NCBI GenBank assembly: GCA_024516035.1
Contig: CM044963.1
Coordinates: 24,584,435-24,648,434 of the forward strand
Source of the DNA: Bactericera cockerelli
Lineage: Eukaryota > Arthropoda > Insecta > Hemiptera > Triozidae
Length of the DNA: 64,000 nucleotides
Direction: 5' to 3'
Below the pieces are notes generated by a model that saw only the letters and a list, made by a program, of their open reading frames with translations, was not told where the DNA came from and searched no databases. Both the position numbers and the translations under genes were made by a program. Positions 44,181 through 54,062 of the stretch are shown one piece after another. Numbering within the stretch: position 1 is the first letter of the stretch; the number at the start of each line of letters is the position of its first letter.

Positions 44181-44467
44181 CGTATTTTTCTTTCTAATCA
44201 ATGTTAACCAAACGGGAATAAAATGAACCAAACTGGAAGCAAGTCATTTTTCTTTTGGAAGAGGAAAAATTTCCACTTCCAAAGTTAACCAAAGTGGAAG
44301 TAGAAAATTCTTGCTTCCATTTCTTTTATAGGTTAAGTCCATTGTTTATCTTTAAAAGTAACCAAAGTACCAAACGCATTTTTCTTTCACGAATGACCTT
44401 GCAATAAAATGGAAATATTTGGAAAAAACCTAACCTGGAAAATTTTATTGGTTAGAAAGAAAAATAC
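44181..44467 (+). mobile_element. TIR-type MITE, copy 2
   Basis: The inverted ends CGTATTTTTCTTTCTAA and TTAGAAAGAAAAATACG are intact. The interior matches the reverse complement of 3928-4232. No coding frame. Confidence 0.75.
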
Positions 44468-44719
44468 GACTTTTGATTGCATATGCATATTGCATGATGT
44501 CGTGGCTTTGTAGTCACCATAGCCGAGTCAGTTACTTATTTTAAGGGGATAAGGCAAGTCGTGTGATGTTTACACCAGATTTTTTTGCTATTTTTTTGCT
44601 CAATGTCTTGTTAAACTAAAAAACATTGGGGTGTGCAAAGTCTTGATTGATGTTTACTAATTGGGTTTGTGCTCTGACTAGGGTAAGGGATTTGGAAAAA
44701 GGGTGGCTCTGTTTTTTTA

Positions 44720-44975
44720 AGGGTGGGGACGAGAGGGTACTGATGGTGGAATTGGGAGTGAGAGTGAGGGCGGGGGTTTGGAGGGAGGGGGAGGGGTGAG
44801 GGCTGAGTTGGTGAGGAATCGGGATTCAGATTTGGGAGGAGGAGGGAATGTAAGAGGGGGGAAGGGGTGGGAGGAGTATTTCAAGAAGAAGGGAGGACTC
44901 TCGTACATTGTACATTTGGGGTGGACGGTAGAAAAGAGGAGAAGGAGAGAGGTTGACAAGGAAGAGGAGATAGGG
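44720..44975. repeat. G/A-rich low-complexity tract
   Basis: GAGGG/GGAGG-rich sequence with no regular unit leads into the compound minisatellite. Confidence 0.75.
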
Positions 44976-45546
44976 TCAAGGCATAGCTAAGGGAGAGGAG
45001 GGTGGGAGAGAGAGATGGAGATCGAGAGGACAAGGCACAGCTAAGGACGAGGGAGCACAGAGAGAGAGAGATATATATATATAAAAGCCAAGGCATATTT
45101 ATAAGGAAAAAGGAGAGGAAGGGATAAGGAGGGAGAGAGGGAGAGAGAGAGAGTGAGAGAGAGAGAGATAGATAGATAAAAGACAAGGCATATCTAAGGA
45201 AAAGGAAAGGAAGGGATGAGGAGGGAGAGGAGATGGGGTCAAGGCATAGCTAAAAGAGAGGGTGGGAGAGAGAGAGATGGAGATTGAGAGGACAAGGCAC
45301 AGCTAAGGGCGAGGGAGACACAGAGGGGAGAGAGATATATATATAAGAGACAAGGCATATCTAAGGAGGGGGGAAAAGGAGGGAGATGAGAGACAGGAAG
45401 AAGGGAGGGAGAGAGAGAGAGAGATATATATATATAAGAGACAAGGCATATCTAAGGAAAAGGAGGGAGAGAGAGAGGAGAGAGGAGAGAGAGAGAGGAG
45501 AGAGAGAGATATATATATAAGAGACAAGGCATATCTAAGGGAAAAG

Positions 45547-45588
<42 letters not shown>

Positions 45589-45626
45589 GTATATATATAA
45601 GAGACAAGGCATATCTAAGGGAAAAG

Positions 45627-45668
<42 letters not shown>

Positions 45669-45703
45669 TATATATAAGAGACAAGGCATATCTAAGGGAA
45701 AAG

Positions 45704-45747
<44 letters not shown>

Positions 45748-45781
45748 ATATATAAGAGACAAGGCATATCTAAGGGAAAAG

Positions 45782-45823
<42 letters not shown>

Positions 45824-45858
45824 TATATATAAGAGACAAGGCATATCTAAGGGAAAAG

Positions 45859-45902
<44 letters not shown>

Positions 45903-45938
45903 ATATATATAAGAGACAAGGCATATCTAAGGGAAAAG

Positions 45939-45982
<44 letters not shown>

Positions 45983-46017
45983 TATATATAAGAGACAAGG
46001 CATATCTAAGGGAAAAG

Positions 46018-46059
<42 letters not shown>

Positions 46060-46094
46060 TATATATAAGAGACAAGGCATATCTAAGGGAAAAG

Positions 46095-46138
<44 letters not shown>

Positions 46139-46173
46139 TATATATAAGAGACAAGGCATATCTAAGGGAAAAG

Positions 46174-46215
<42 letters not shown>

Positions 46216-46255
46216 TATATATATAAGAGACAAGGCATATCTAAGGGAAAAGGAG

Positions 46256-46308
<53 letters not shown>

Positions 46309-46470
46309 AAAAGACAAGGCATATCTAAGGGAAAAGGAGAGGAAGGCAGAAGAGAGAGAGAGAGGGAGATGGAGAAGAGAGAGAGAGGAAGGGGAAGAGA
46401 GAGGAGAGAGAGAGAGAGAGAGAGATAAAAGACAAGGCATATCTAAGGGAAAAGGAGAGGAAGGCATAAG
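44976..46470. repeat. Compound minisatellite with (GA)n and (TA)n
   Basis: Units consist of GACAAGGCATATCTAAGGGA, AAAGGAGG, a (GA)n run of variable length, TATATATATA and AGA. From about 45520 to 46310 the period is about 75-84 bp. At the left edge the spacing is longer: GTCAAGGCATAGCTAA (44976, 45237) and GACAAGGCACAGCTAAGG (45030, 45292) recur about 262 bp apart, a higher-order period. About 19 units in all. All Ser-Leu-rich minus-strand frames here are repeat artefacts. Confidence 0.95.
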
Positions 46471-46490
46471 GAGAGAGAGGAGGAGAAATG

Positions 46491-46533
<43 letters not shown>

Positions 46534-46740
46534 GAGGAGAGAGAGATGACGAGGGGAAGGAGAGAGGAAAGGAGAGAGAGAAGATGAAAGAGAGGAGATA
46601 ATAGAGGAGAGAGAGATGACTTTGAAAGAAGGTTGTATAATGAGGAGGGACGGGGCTCACAGGAGATGGGGGAGAATGATAGTAAAGTGGATGGGGGTGA
46701 GATGAGATGGGGGAGAGAGGAGGAGGAGGAATGAGTCATT
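46471..46740. repeat. GA-rich degenerate tract
   Basis: (GA)n and GGAGA runs without the TATATA/CAAGG spacer; it decays rightward into G-rich sequence. Confidence 0.85.
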
Positions 46741-46932
46741 ATTCATAATGTTGATTATGATCAAGTTTATGATAAAATAAAATGCACTGTTAATGCGTCA
46801 TTCTTCTGGATAGTGAAAAAGAATGTCTTTTATGTCTCTTTAAACATTCTGATAAGAATATACAAAGGGTTGTAATGCGTTTTTATTCGAGGGTAAAAAA
46901 GCAGGCCCGTTTCACCGAAATGAACCAATTTT

Positions 46933-46950
46933 GGGGGGGGGGGGGGGGGG
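46933..46950. repeat. Poly(G) run
   Basis: A homopolymer of about 18 G, unusual in an AT-rich genome. It could form G-quadruplexes, and its length may be inexact. Confidence 0.9.
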
Positions 46951-47599
46951 TGAAACTAAATTTGTTAGCGTAATGGCATTCCCTTTCTGGAGCCTACATT
47001 GACAGTCAAAATAAAGCATTAATAATAGTGCTATACTTTACTAGTCTACACCACTTTTCTCGTGATTCTCAATTTTGGAATAATCCATTCCTATGAAATT
47101 TGGAAATACCTGTGTTGATATTATTTCGAAAACAAAGCCCGAATCTTAGCCAACAGTGAAATTTTTCAAAGAAACGGAGGCTGAAAATTCACAGGGCACA
47201 AGAAAAAGTCAATCAATACCTTCGCAAGCTAAAATTCGTAGCGAACAAATTGCTGATGAATAGAATGTACGAGATAACGACATAAATACATAGGTATGCA
47301 CATAGCGTACATAGAAATGTACATTGAGTACATTGACAACGGCATAAAATGTATGTCTCCTGATATAAATACATTAAGAACAGCATTCGTGTACCCTGCT
47401 GAGAATTTCGGAACATGCGCACATTCATGTCTCTAAAAATATGTCAATTTGAATACACACATAGGTGCATATATTATTTATTCACATCGATTGCATAACA
47501 TCATTGCATGAATGGAATGCATTTTCATCAATGCAGCTGCATTTTCAGACGTTCTGAATGCAGTACCCTACCCATTATCTGAGCTAGATAGCTGGCTCG
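46951..47599. other. No recognisable feature
   Basis: AT-rich, unique-looking DNA. No transposon ends were seen. Confidence 0.35.
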
Positions 47600-47716
47600 G
47601 GAACAGCTATCAGCAGAGGATTGCAATGGCTAGTACTCAGTGGTCACCCACCAACTTCTAACCTCGCTTGAAGTTGCAATTGAGTGGAGTACCCACTGGA
47701 AGATTCATTAATCATT
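47600..47716 (-). mobile_element. Diverged 5S-SINE head fragment
   Basis: The minus strand retains AAGCGAGGTTAGAAGTTGGT and GGGTGACCACTG, resembling the 5S C-box region, in a degraded context. Confidence 0.5.
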
Positions 47717-47734
47717 ATCTATTATCTGCTTTAG

Positions 47735-48940
47735 CTGGGGGACTACAAACAGGCAGTAGATCAGGAGTCTGGCTGGGGGACTTAAACAGGGAGTAGACCA
47801 GCAGTCTGGCTGGGGGACTATAAACAGGGAGTAGACCAGCAGTCTGACTGGGGGACTATAAACAGGGAGTTGACCAGCAGTCTGGCTGGGGGACTGTAAA
47901 CAGGGAGTAGACCAGCAGTCTGACTGGGGGACTATAAACAGGGAGTAGACCAGCAGTCTGGCTGGGGGACTGTAAACAGGGAGTAGACCAGCAGTCTGGC
48001 TGGGGGACTATAAACATGGAGTAGACCAGCAGTCTGGCTGGGGGACTAACATGGAGTAGACCAGCAGTCTGGCTGGGGGACTATAAAAAGGGAGTAGACC
48101 AGCAGTCTGGCTGGGGGACTATAAACAGGGAGTAGACCAGCAGTCTGGCTGGGGGATTGTAAACATGGAGTAGACCAGCAGTCTGGCTGGGGGACTATAA
48201 ACAGGGAGTAGACCAGCAGTCTGGCTGGGGGACTATAAACATGGAGTAGACCAGCAGTCTGGCTGGGGGACTATAAACAGTGAGTAGACCAGCAGTCTGG
48301 CTGGGGGACTATAAACAGGGAGTAGACCAGCAGTCTGGCTGGGGGACTATAAACAGTGAGTAGACCAGCAGTCTGGCTGGGGGACTGTAAACAGGGAGTA
48401 GACCAGCAGTCTGGCTGGGGGACTATAAACAGGGAGTAGACCAGCAGTCTGGCTGGGGGACTATAAACATGGAGTAGACCAGCAGTCTGGCTGGGGGACT
48501 ATAAACAGTGAGTAGACCAGCAGTCTGGCTGGGGGACTATAAACAGGGAGTAGACCAGCAGTCTGGCTGGGGGACTATAAACAGTGAGTAGACCAGCAGT
48601 CTGGCTGGGGGACTGTAAACAGGGAGTAGACCAGCAGTCTGGCTGGGGGACTATAAACAGGGAGTAGACCAGCAGTCTGGCTGGGGGACTATAAACAGGG
48701 AGTAGATCAGCAGTCTGGCTGGGGGACTATAAACAGGGAGTAGACCAGCAGTCTGGCTGGGGGACTATAAACAGGTAGTAGACCAGCAGTCTGACTGGGG
48801 GACTATAAACAGGGAGTAGACCAGCAGTCTGGCTGGGGGACTATAAACAGGGAGTAGACCAGCAGTCTGGCTGGGGGACTATAAACAGGGAGTAGACCAG
48901 CAGTCTGGCTGGGGGACTATAAACAGGAAGTAGACCAGCT
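47735..48940 (+). repeat. 38-bp satellite array, ~31 units
   Basis: The unit is GGCTGGGGGACTATAAACAG plus GGAGTAGACCAGCAGTCT. Most units differ from the consensus by zero to two bases (CATGGAG, CAGTGAG, CTGTAAA variants). Blocks of variant order recur within the array (for example around 48230-48400 and 48460-48620), indicating multi-unit duplications. Confidence 0.98.
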
Positions 48941-49047
48941 TGTAAAGACAGTGGTAGAAGTGCTGAGTCATTCCCCCACTGTCTGGCTACCATCGTTCAC
49001 GATGACGTGCTATGATGATGATTATCTGCTTTAAAAAATATATTAAA

Positions 49048-49168
49048 AAAATCACGCTGTGATATCAAAACTAATCAAACTCGCCTTACTAAATCTTTGC
49101 TGAACCACTCGAACCACCGACCTCCGGTTATGAGGCCGCCACCTTATCGATCGAGCTACTGAGGTCGG
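49048..49168 (-). mobile_element. SINE family A, diverged
   Basis: CACGCTGTGATATC...ACTCGCC on the left; minus-strand head CCGACCTCAGTAGCTCGATC on the right. Weak ATTATCT flanks both sides. Confidence 0.8.
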
Positions 49169-49187
49169 ACCATTATCTAGTTTATCT

Positions 49188-49250
49188 TCTAATAGCCTCA
49201 TGGCTGCTATTTCATGACTATGAAAAAAAGGCTGTTAAACACTCACACAT
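49188..49250 (-). mobile_element. SINE family D tail fragment
   Basis: TGGCTGCTATTTCATGACTA and AAGGCTGTTAAACACTCA match the 3' end of 56183-56503 in reverse complement. Confidence 0.6.
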
Positions 49251-49369
49251 CTAAAAAAGACGGAAAATAATGTTGATAGGAGGAATAGTACTATTACTGA
49301 CAATAATAAATAACTCGGTGATACTGTGACAGCGTTGCATGCGAAGAAACAATGCCCACAGCCTATAGT

Positions 49370-49520
49370 GACAACGAGAGAGGGAGAGAAAAAGAGAGAT
49401 AAGAATGAAGTAGAGTAAGAGAAGGGGAGAGAAAAAGAGAGAGAGAGAAAATGGAGAGAAAGAGAGAGAGAAATGGAAAAAAAAAGAAAAGAAACCGAGA
49501 GAAAAGGAGAGTGGAGAATA
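49370..49520. repeat. GA-rich low-complexity tract
   Basis: GAGAGAAAAAGAGAGA-type sequence, the source of a Ser/Leu-rich minus-strand frame. Confidence 0.85.
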
Positions 49521-49749
49521 ATGGCAAACTTCCCATTATAGTTCAAAACAAGCTTCAGTTTTGCATAAACATATGAATGTGCAGAAGAAAGTAGTACATT
49601 TTTGCAATTTCCAGTGCAAAAATAGACACTCTTTCTATTTCAATGTTGATAATCTAGAATTAATTCTTTCTGTTGTATGTAGTTGTTGTTAATGTTTTTG
49701 TTGTTAATGTTGTACCAATTACTTCTGTTGTTCATCTGACTGTCATTAC

Positions 49750-49922
49750 TGTAGTGTTGGTTTACTATGTGGCCAGATATTTAATTCAGTCACTATCAAA
49801 TATTTGCCTGCTACTACTTTTCTAACTTTGCTCCCGTTTCTGAAAATAAATTATAATGTTTCTGCATCGTACAATTGATTGTTTTCCTTCAATATATTAA
49901 TGTTGTGAACTCAGATATAACA
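49750..49922 (+). repeat. 5' LTR
   Basis: 173 bp, beginning TGTAGTGTTGG and ending CAGATATAACA. It contains an AATAAA at 49845-49850 as a possible polyadenylation signal. It should drive transcription of the element. Confidence 0.95.
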
Positions 49923-49923
49923 G

Positions 49924-49935
49924 TGGCGACGAGTG
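49924..49935 (+). other. Primer binding site, tRNA-Ser(GCU)-like
   Basis: TGGCGACGAGTG lies one base after the 5' LTR. Its first 10 bases complement the 3' end expected of a tRNA-Ser(GCU), whose acceptor ends CCTCGTCG-CCA; the eleventh base mismatches. The tRNA comparison is from recall. Confidence 0.65.
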
Positions 49936-52140
49936 ATGAGTTTTAAGCAGTTGGTTCACAGAAGAGCAGTTTTGCTAGCAGAGCTTGCCAGTCTTGCAGA
50001 GAAGTTAAATGAAGATGAATGCTTCGAGAGCTTGGAGCTATCACTACAGGTGGTGGAGGAAGCTCGGGAGACGTTCAGGACACTGCAGCAAGATATTGAA
50101 GACCAACTGCTGAAAAAAGATGATGATGCAGCCTTGCAAGCAGAAACGCCAATGAGAGAGCGATTCAACAGTGAATGGAAGAAACTTATGGTGATCATCA
50201 AGAGGGGAATGTCAGCTGCTGAGTCGCAGCATGAAAAGGAACCCCCCCAAGTGACAACTGAGACACCGAAGCGACATTCGGGTAAAGTGAATTTCAGACC
50301 ATATGATTCGGCACATGAAACTGTGAGTAATTTCTTACAAAGATTGTATATTTATTTTGACATAATTTCATGTACCAATAATCATGATAAAGCCTTGATC
50401 TTACTAAATAGCCTCGACCCGAAAGTACATCGGGATCAATGTGCAAGTATTCTTCCTTCTATTCCTCAGAACAAAAGCTTTGAAGAATTGTCTTCAGTTT
50501 TGAAGGTTTTGCTAGAAGGTCAGAAAAACATTTACGTAGAGCAGCATAAATTTATATCTCGCGTACAGAGCACAGGCGAGTCAATACAAGATTTTTATAT
50601 TGCATTAAAGGACATGACAGTAAATTGTGATTTCAAATGTGATTGCGGGAAACTTATTGATGAGCCATTCCTAAAATTACAATTCATTCGGGGAATAAAT
50701 GACCCAGATATCCGGCAGAAATTATTGCAAGTAGATTACAGTATTTCTTTTGAAAAACTTATGATAAAGGCTTCAGCTATTGAGTTGGCTAAAAGTGAAG
50801 AATTGAACATTAAAATACCTCAAACGTTGGGAGAAACAGTTATTGTTCACAAGGACAACAAGAGTGAATTTGAACAGAATCTCAATATGGGTCATGAATC
50901 AAATCGCCAAGTAAATAAATTGAACAAAAAGTGTTTCCGCTGCGGTAGAAGTAATCATGACTCAAGTTTTTGTTTCTATAAAAACTCAAAATGTCATAAA
51001 TGCAAACAAACTGGACATATTTCCAAGTTTTGTAAGTCTAGTGAGAAAGTTAATGAGGTCAATAACCCTCCAGTTGATGATTGGGATGCTGATGAAATAA
51101 ATTGTCTAAGAAAGAAGTTCTCTGATAAAATGTTTATCTCAGTTCTTATAGATAGCGTTCCCGTAGAAATGGAGCTCGACACCGGAGCAGCTGTATCTAC
51201 CATTAGCCATGAGGAGTTCAGCCGTCGGTTCCCTGAGAAAAGGATTTTCAAGACCAATCTACAGCTCAGGACGTATACCAATGAGGAGTTCTCACCGAGG
51301 GGCGTGGCCTATGTGTCGGTAAAGTACAGGGACAATGAATTTCATTCCAAATTATACATCATTCAAGGGAAGGCCGGCACATTATTGGGTCGAGAGTGGT
51401 TACGAGAAATGAAAGGCAGGACTGAAGATGTTCATCCATGGGAGTTACCCCAAGCTCCATGGCAAAGAATACACGTCGATTTCGCTGGACCTATAAAAGG
51501 ACAAATGATTATGATTGTGGTGGATGCCTATACAAAATGGACAGAGCTACATACAACAAAGACAACCACCTCTACATGGGTTATTGGTAAATTGAAACAG
51601 TTATTCGGCTGTTTTGGTCTTCCGGTGACTGTGGTGAGTGATAATGGACCTCAGTTCGTGTCCATGGAATTTGAAGAATTCCTTAAACAGCAGGGCATCA
51701 AACACTTGACTAGTGCTCCCTATCACCCCGCCTCCAACGGATTGGCTGAGAGAGGAGTGCAGACAATGAAACAAAGTCTCAGGAAGATGGCTGATGAAGG
51801 AGGTACCCTAGAATCGAAAATTCAGAATTTCCTTGTTCAGTACCGAAGGACACCGCACACTAGTACAGGAATAAGTCCATATGAATCAATGTTCGGTCGT
51901 CCGATGCGTCATGTTCTGACCCTAATGATGAACAGCAAGATTCAGAAGTCAAAGAAAAAAAATATCAAGAAGAAATTTTCAATTGGTTCCAAAGTTCAAT
52001 TAAGAAATTATCAACCTGGTCCTAAGTGGTTTGTTGGTAAAGTAATCAAACAAATCGGTCGGTTCATGTATTTGATTGAATGTTCAAATGGGTCGTGCTG
52101 CAAACGACATGTTAAGCAGATGAGACGAGCGTATGTGTAA
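49936..52140 (+). CDS. Gag-protease-integrase fusion of Gypsy element (734 aa)
   Basis: The ATG at 49936 directly follows the primer site. Residues 1-90: helical, coiled-coil-like Gag N-terminus. About 110-300: capsid-like Gag region. 333-366: two CCHC zinc knuckles (CX2CX4HX4C), for RNA binding. About 415: protease active site in ELDTGAAVSTIS; about 483: LLGREWL, the protease flap/end block. Integrase catalytic core follows at once: HPWELPQAPWQRIHVDFAGP, with Asp 515, Asp 569 in SDNGPQF and Glu 605 in LAERGVQ (35 residues between the last two, DD35E). A C-terminal GPY/F-like module (about 680-730) ends it. The join between protease and integrase, near 51405-51425, removes RT, RNase H and the integrase HHCC finger in frame; the family's usual polyprotein is roughly twice as long. 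No stop interrupts the frame. The protein could make particles and process or integrate DNA but cannot copy RNA. Confidence 0.95.
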   Translation: MSFKQLVHRRAVLLAELASLAEKLNEDECFESLELSLQVVEEARETFRTLQQDIEDQLLKKDDDAALQAETPMRERFNSEWKKLMVIIKRGMSAAESQHEKEPPQVTTETPKRHSGKVNFRPYDSAHETVSNFLQRLYIYFDIISCTNNHDKALILLNSLDPKVHRDQCASILPSIPQNKSFEELSSVLKVLLEGQKNIYVEQHKFISRVQSTGESIQDFYIALKDMTVNCDFKCDCGKLIDEPFLKLQFIRGINDPDIRQKLLQVDYSISFEKLMIKASAIELAKSEELNIKIPQTLGETVIVHKDNKSEFEQNLNMGHESNRQVNKLNKKCFRCGRSNHDSSFCFYKNSKCHKCKQTGHISKFCKSSEKVNEVNNPPVDDWDADEINCLRKKFSDKMFISVLIDSVPVEMELDTGAAVSTISHEEFSRRFPEKRIFKTNLQLRTYTNEEFSPRGVAYVSVKYRDNEFHSKLYIIQGKAGTLLGREWLREMKGRTEDVHPWELPQAPWQRIHVDFAGPIKGQMIMIVVDAYTKWTELHTTKTTTSTWVIGKLKQLFGCFGLPVTVVSDNGPQFVSMEFEEFLKQQGIKHLTSAPYHPASNGLAERGVQTMKQSLRKMADEGGTLESKIQNFLVQYRRTPHTSTGISPYESMFGRPMRHVLTLMMNSKIQKSKKKNIKKKFSIGSKVQLRNYQPGPKWFVGKVIKQIGRFMYLIECSNGSCCKRHVKQMRRAYV

Positions 52141-52148
52141 CATATTAC

Positions 52149-52159
52149 GAGAGGAGTAT
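52149..52159 (+). other. Polypurine tract of Gypsy element
   Basis: GAGAGGAG followed by TAT immediately precedes the 3' LTR, the position for plus-strand priming. It is short for a PPT. Confidence 0.6.
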
Positions 52160-52332
52160 TGTAGTGTTGGTTTACTATGTGGCCAGATATTTAATTCAGT
52201 CACTATCAAATATTTGCCTGCTACTACTTTTCTAACTTTGCTCCCGTTTCTGAAAATAAATTATAATGTTTCTGCATCGTACAATTGATTGTTTTCCTTC
52301 AATATATTAATGTTGTGAACTCAGATATAACA
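52160..52332 (+). repeat. 3' LTR
   Basis: Base-for-base identical, as read, to 49750-49922. Confidence 0.95.
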
Positions 52333-52569
52333 ATTACTAGTGTCAAACGGTCTGAAGAAAGTTCTCTCTCGTCTTTCTGGGCAATTTGAATGAAGTAATT
52401 CCTGAGGTACATTAGAGAGAAAGGAAGAAAAATACAGCGAATTATTTAAATTATGTCCATCCAGAGTTTACATGTGTAGGTAGGTAGAATAAAGTGTTTT
52501 GAGGTTCAGCTCATATCTACGAAACTTTTAAATCTTCTCTATTTTGAGATATAAATTTTTATAATAAAC

Positions 52570-52670
52570 AAATATGATGGGTTTGATGGCAGAGATTGCC
52601 TCAGACAATAATCAAGCCCTTTGTCAATATTATTCTTGTCAATAAAGAGTTATTATTATTATAAATATGT
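52570..52670 (+). mobile_element. Diverged LINE 3' tail, family K-like
   Basis: GGGTTTGATGGCAGAGATTG and GACAATAATCAAGCCCTTTG resemble the K 3' UTR, followed by AATAAAGAG and (TTA)n. Confidence 0.5.
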
Positions 52671-52689
52671 ATGAAGATAACAATATCAA

Positions 52690-52875
52690 TATCACTTTAA
52701 TTATACTGCCCGATTAGCACTAATGAGTTTCATCATTTTAGCAGTAAGCAAAAGAAGTATTATTATGTGGTACAAATCCCAAATTGAGAGGATAACTTTT
52801 CAAGTCCCGGGTAAGATCCGAACCCGCGATCTCTGGATTAGCAGACCGACGCCTTGGCCACTCAGCTAATGGCTA
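52690..52875 (-). mobile_element. SINE family F (tRNA-Ser(GCU)-derived head)
   Basis: The minus strand gives TAGCTGAGTGGCCAAGGCGT, GGTCTGCTAATCCAGAG and B box GCGGGTTCGGATC. The anticodon-arm word CTGCTAATCC is characteristic of tRNA-Ser(GCU). The body matches 7893-8100. Confidence 0.8.
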
Positions 52876-52921
52876 TAGAAAAGAAGGATGAATCGAAAAA
52901 AAAAAGATGTTGAAAGTTGAA

Positions 52922-53100
52922 GAGATTGAATAAAATAAGTTATCATATTTGTGTTAGTCACTTTCGTGATATCACAACATTCACAACTACTCAAACTTGC
53001 TTTACTAAATCTTCGCTGTAACCGGGACTTGAACCACCGACCTCGAGGTTACAAGTCCGCCGCCTTATCGATCAAGCTACTGAGGTCGGTAGATTGAATG
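52922..53100 (-). mobile_element. SINE family A, full length
   Basis: The SINE spans about 52938-53091. AGATTGAAT repeats on both sides as a target duplication. The head has GGACTTGTAACCTCGAGGTC and B box GGTTCAAGTCCCGG. Confidence 0.9.
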
Positions 53101-53578
53101 AAATATCTGCAGTTCTAATATACGATTGGTCACATGACCTATCTATTATTCCATCTACCTACCCATATCAATAAATAGATAATTATTAATACACAATCAT
53201 TGCATGATAATTATTACTATTTAAGACTCCTAGAAGAATTATTGGTTCAAGAATGCTCGAATATAATTAATATCCAAGGAGCACGCTAGCAGTACATTAT
53301 AATTATCCGAGGTGTCTAATGGCTATATACATTGTGAGCATATATAAACTTATGAACGGACATAATAATGATTTATTGATAACTATTAGCACGGGTGTGT
53401 TGCAGTATGTGAATAAAGATGTATACGAACAAAGAAATTGATAAAAATCACTTTTTTTCAGGGGAACCTACTATAGATACTCCAGAAGTGTATCTACTAT
53501 TATAAATTTTGGAAAAAAAACTGACCTATTTTTCAAACAAAATACTCTTTATTTATTTTAATTTTAATTAAGTATGAA
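53101..53578. other. No recognisable feature
   Basis: AT-rich DNA with no frames or ends of note. Confidence 0.35.
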
Positions 53579-53775
53579 GCCAGCGTCGGATGAGGTTAAA
53601 GTTTAGCAACGTCCAGCGAGGTGAAGAGTTCGTAATGCTGGCATTCCGGCCCAACCCAGGCTGGGTGAGGCAAATTAGGCTAGCAGATTTGTGAGTTTCC
53701 TGCGAATGGAGCGTAACACCCCCGTGATATGACCAATATGACCATGCAGTTGAAAGCGACGTTAAACCCAAAGTA
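53579..53775 (+). mobile_element. 5S-SINE (family B), internally deleted and diverged
   Basis: It starts GCCAGCGTCGGATGAGGTTA, lacks most of the 5S-like centre, then has CAACCCAGGCTGGGTGAGG, CCTGCGAATGGAGCGTAA and GTTGAAAGCGACGTTAAACC. A shared AAGTAT flanks it. Confidence 0.85.
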
Positions 53776-54062
53776 TACAGTAAACACACACAAAAAATGG
53801 TGCTTTTGTGAGAATTAAACTATTTGTAGTGGGTTCCTACTTTATTATATTTTGTTGTACCTATTTCAATACTTTGTACAATGTACAAGTCGGCCTGTTT
53901 ATAGATAGTCTTTTAATTGCTTTTTGCATCCTCGGTTCCCTAACAGAAGGACTTCTTCTACGGACCCCTAGGAGAAGATTTTTTTTTATATTAAAAAAAA
54001 ACATGAATTATTTAGCCACTTAAAAAAATTGAAGTAGCTTACGTATTGTACACCACTAAGTA

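Larger units (their letters stand above)
49750..52332 (+). mobile_element. Young Ty3/Gypsy LTR retrotransposon lacking RT
   Basis: Two 173-bp LTRs that I read as identical start TG and end CA, flanked by the exact 5-bp target duplication ATTAC (49745-49749 and 52333-52337). The 2237-bp internal region holds one open frame with Gag, protease and integrase, but no reverse transcriptase, RNase H or integrase zinc finger. Identical LTRs and an intact frame imply recent insertion. No envelope-like frame is present. It is an internally deleted derivative that could move only with enzyme supplied by a full-length relative. Confidence 0.96.

Noticed and set aside
45300..46740. Many Ser/Leu-rich minus-strand open frames of 70-130 codons
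   Set aside because: They are translations of (GA)n/(TA)n minisatellite; stops are absent only because of the repeat composition.
47735..48940. CRISPR-like regular repeats
   Set aside because: The 38-bp units are directly adjacent with no unique spacers, and the context is eukaryotic.
49956..51281. Minus-strand frames opposite the Gypsy coding region
   Set aside because: They are shadows of the well-supported Gag-protease-integrase frame.
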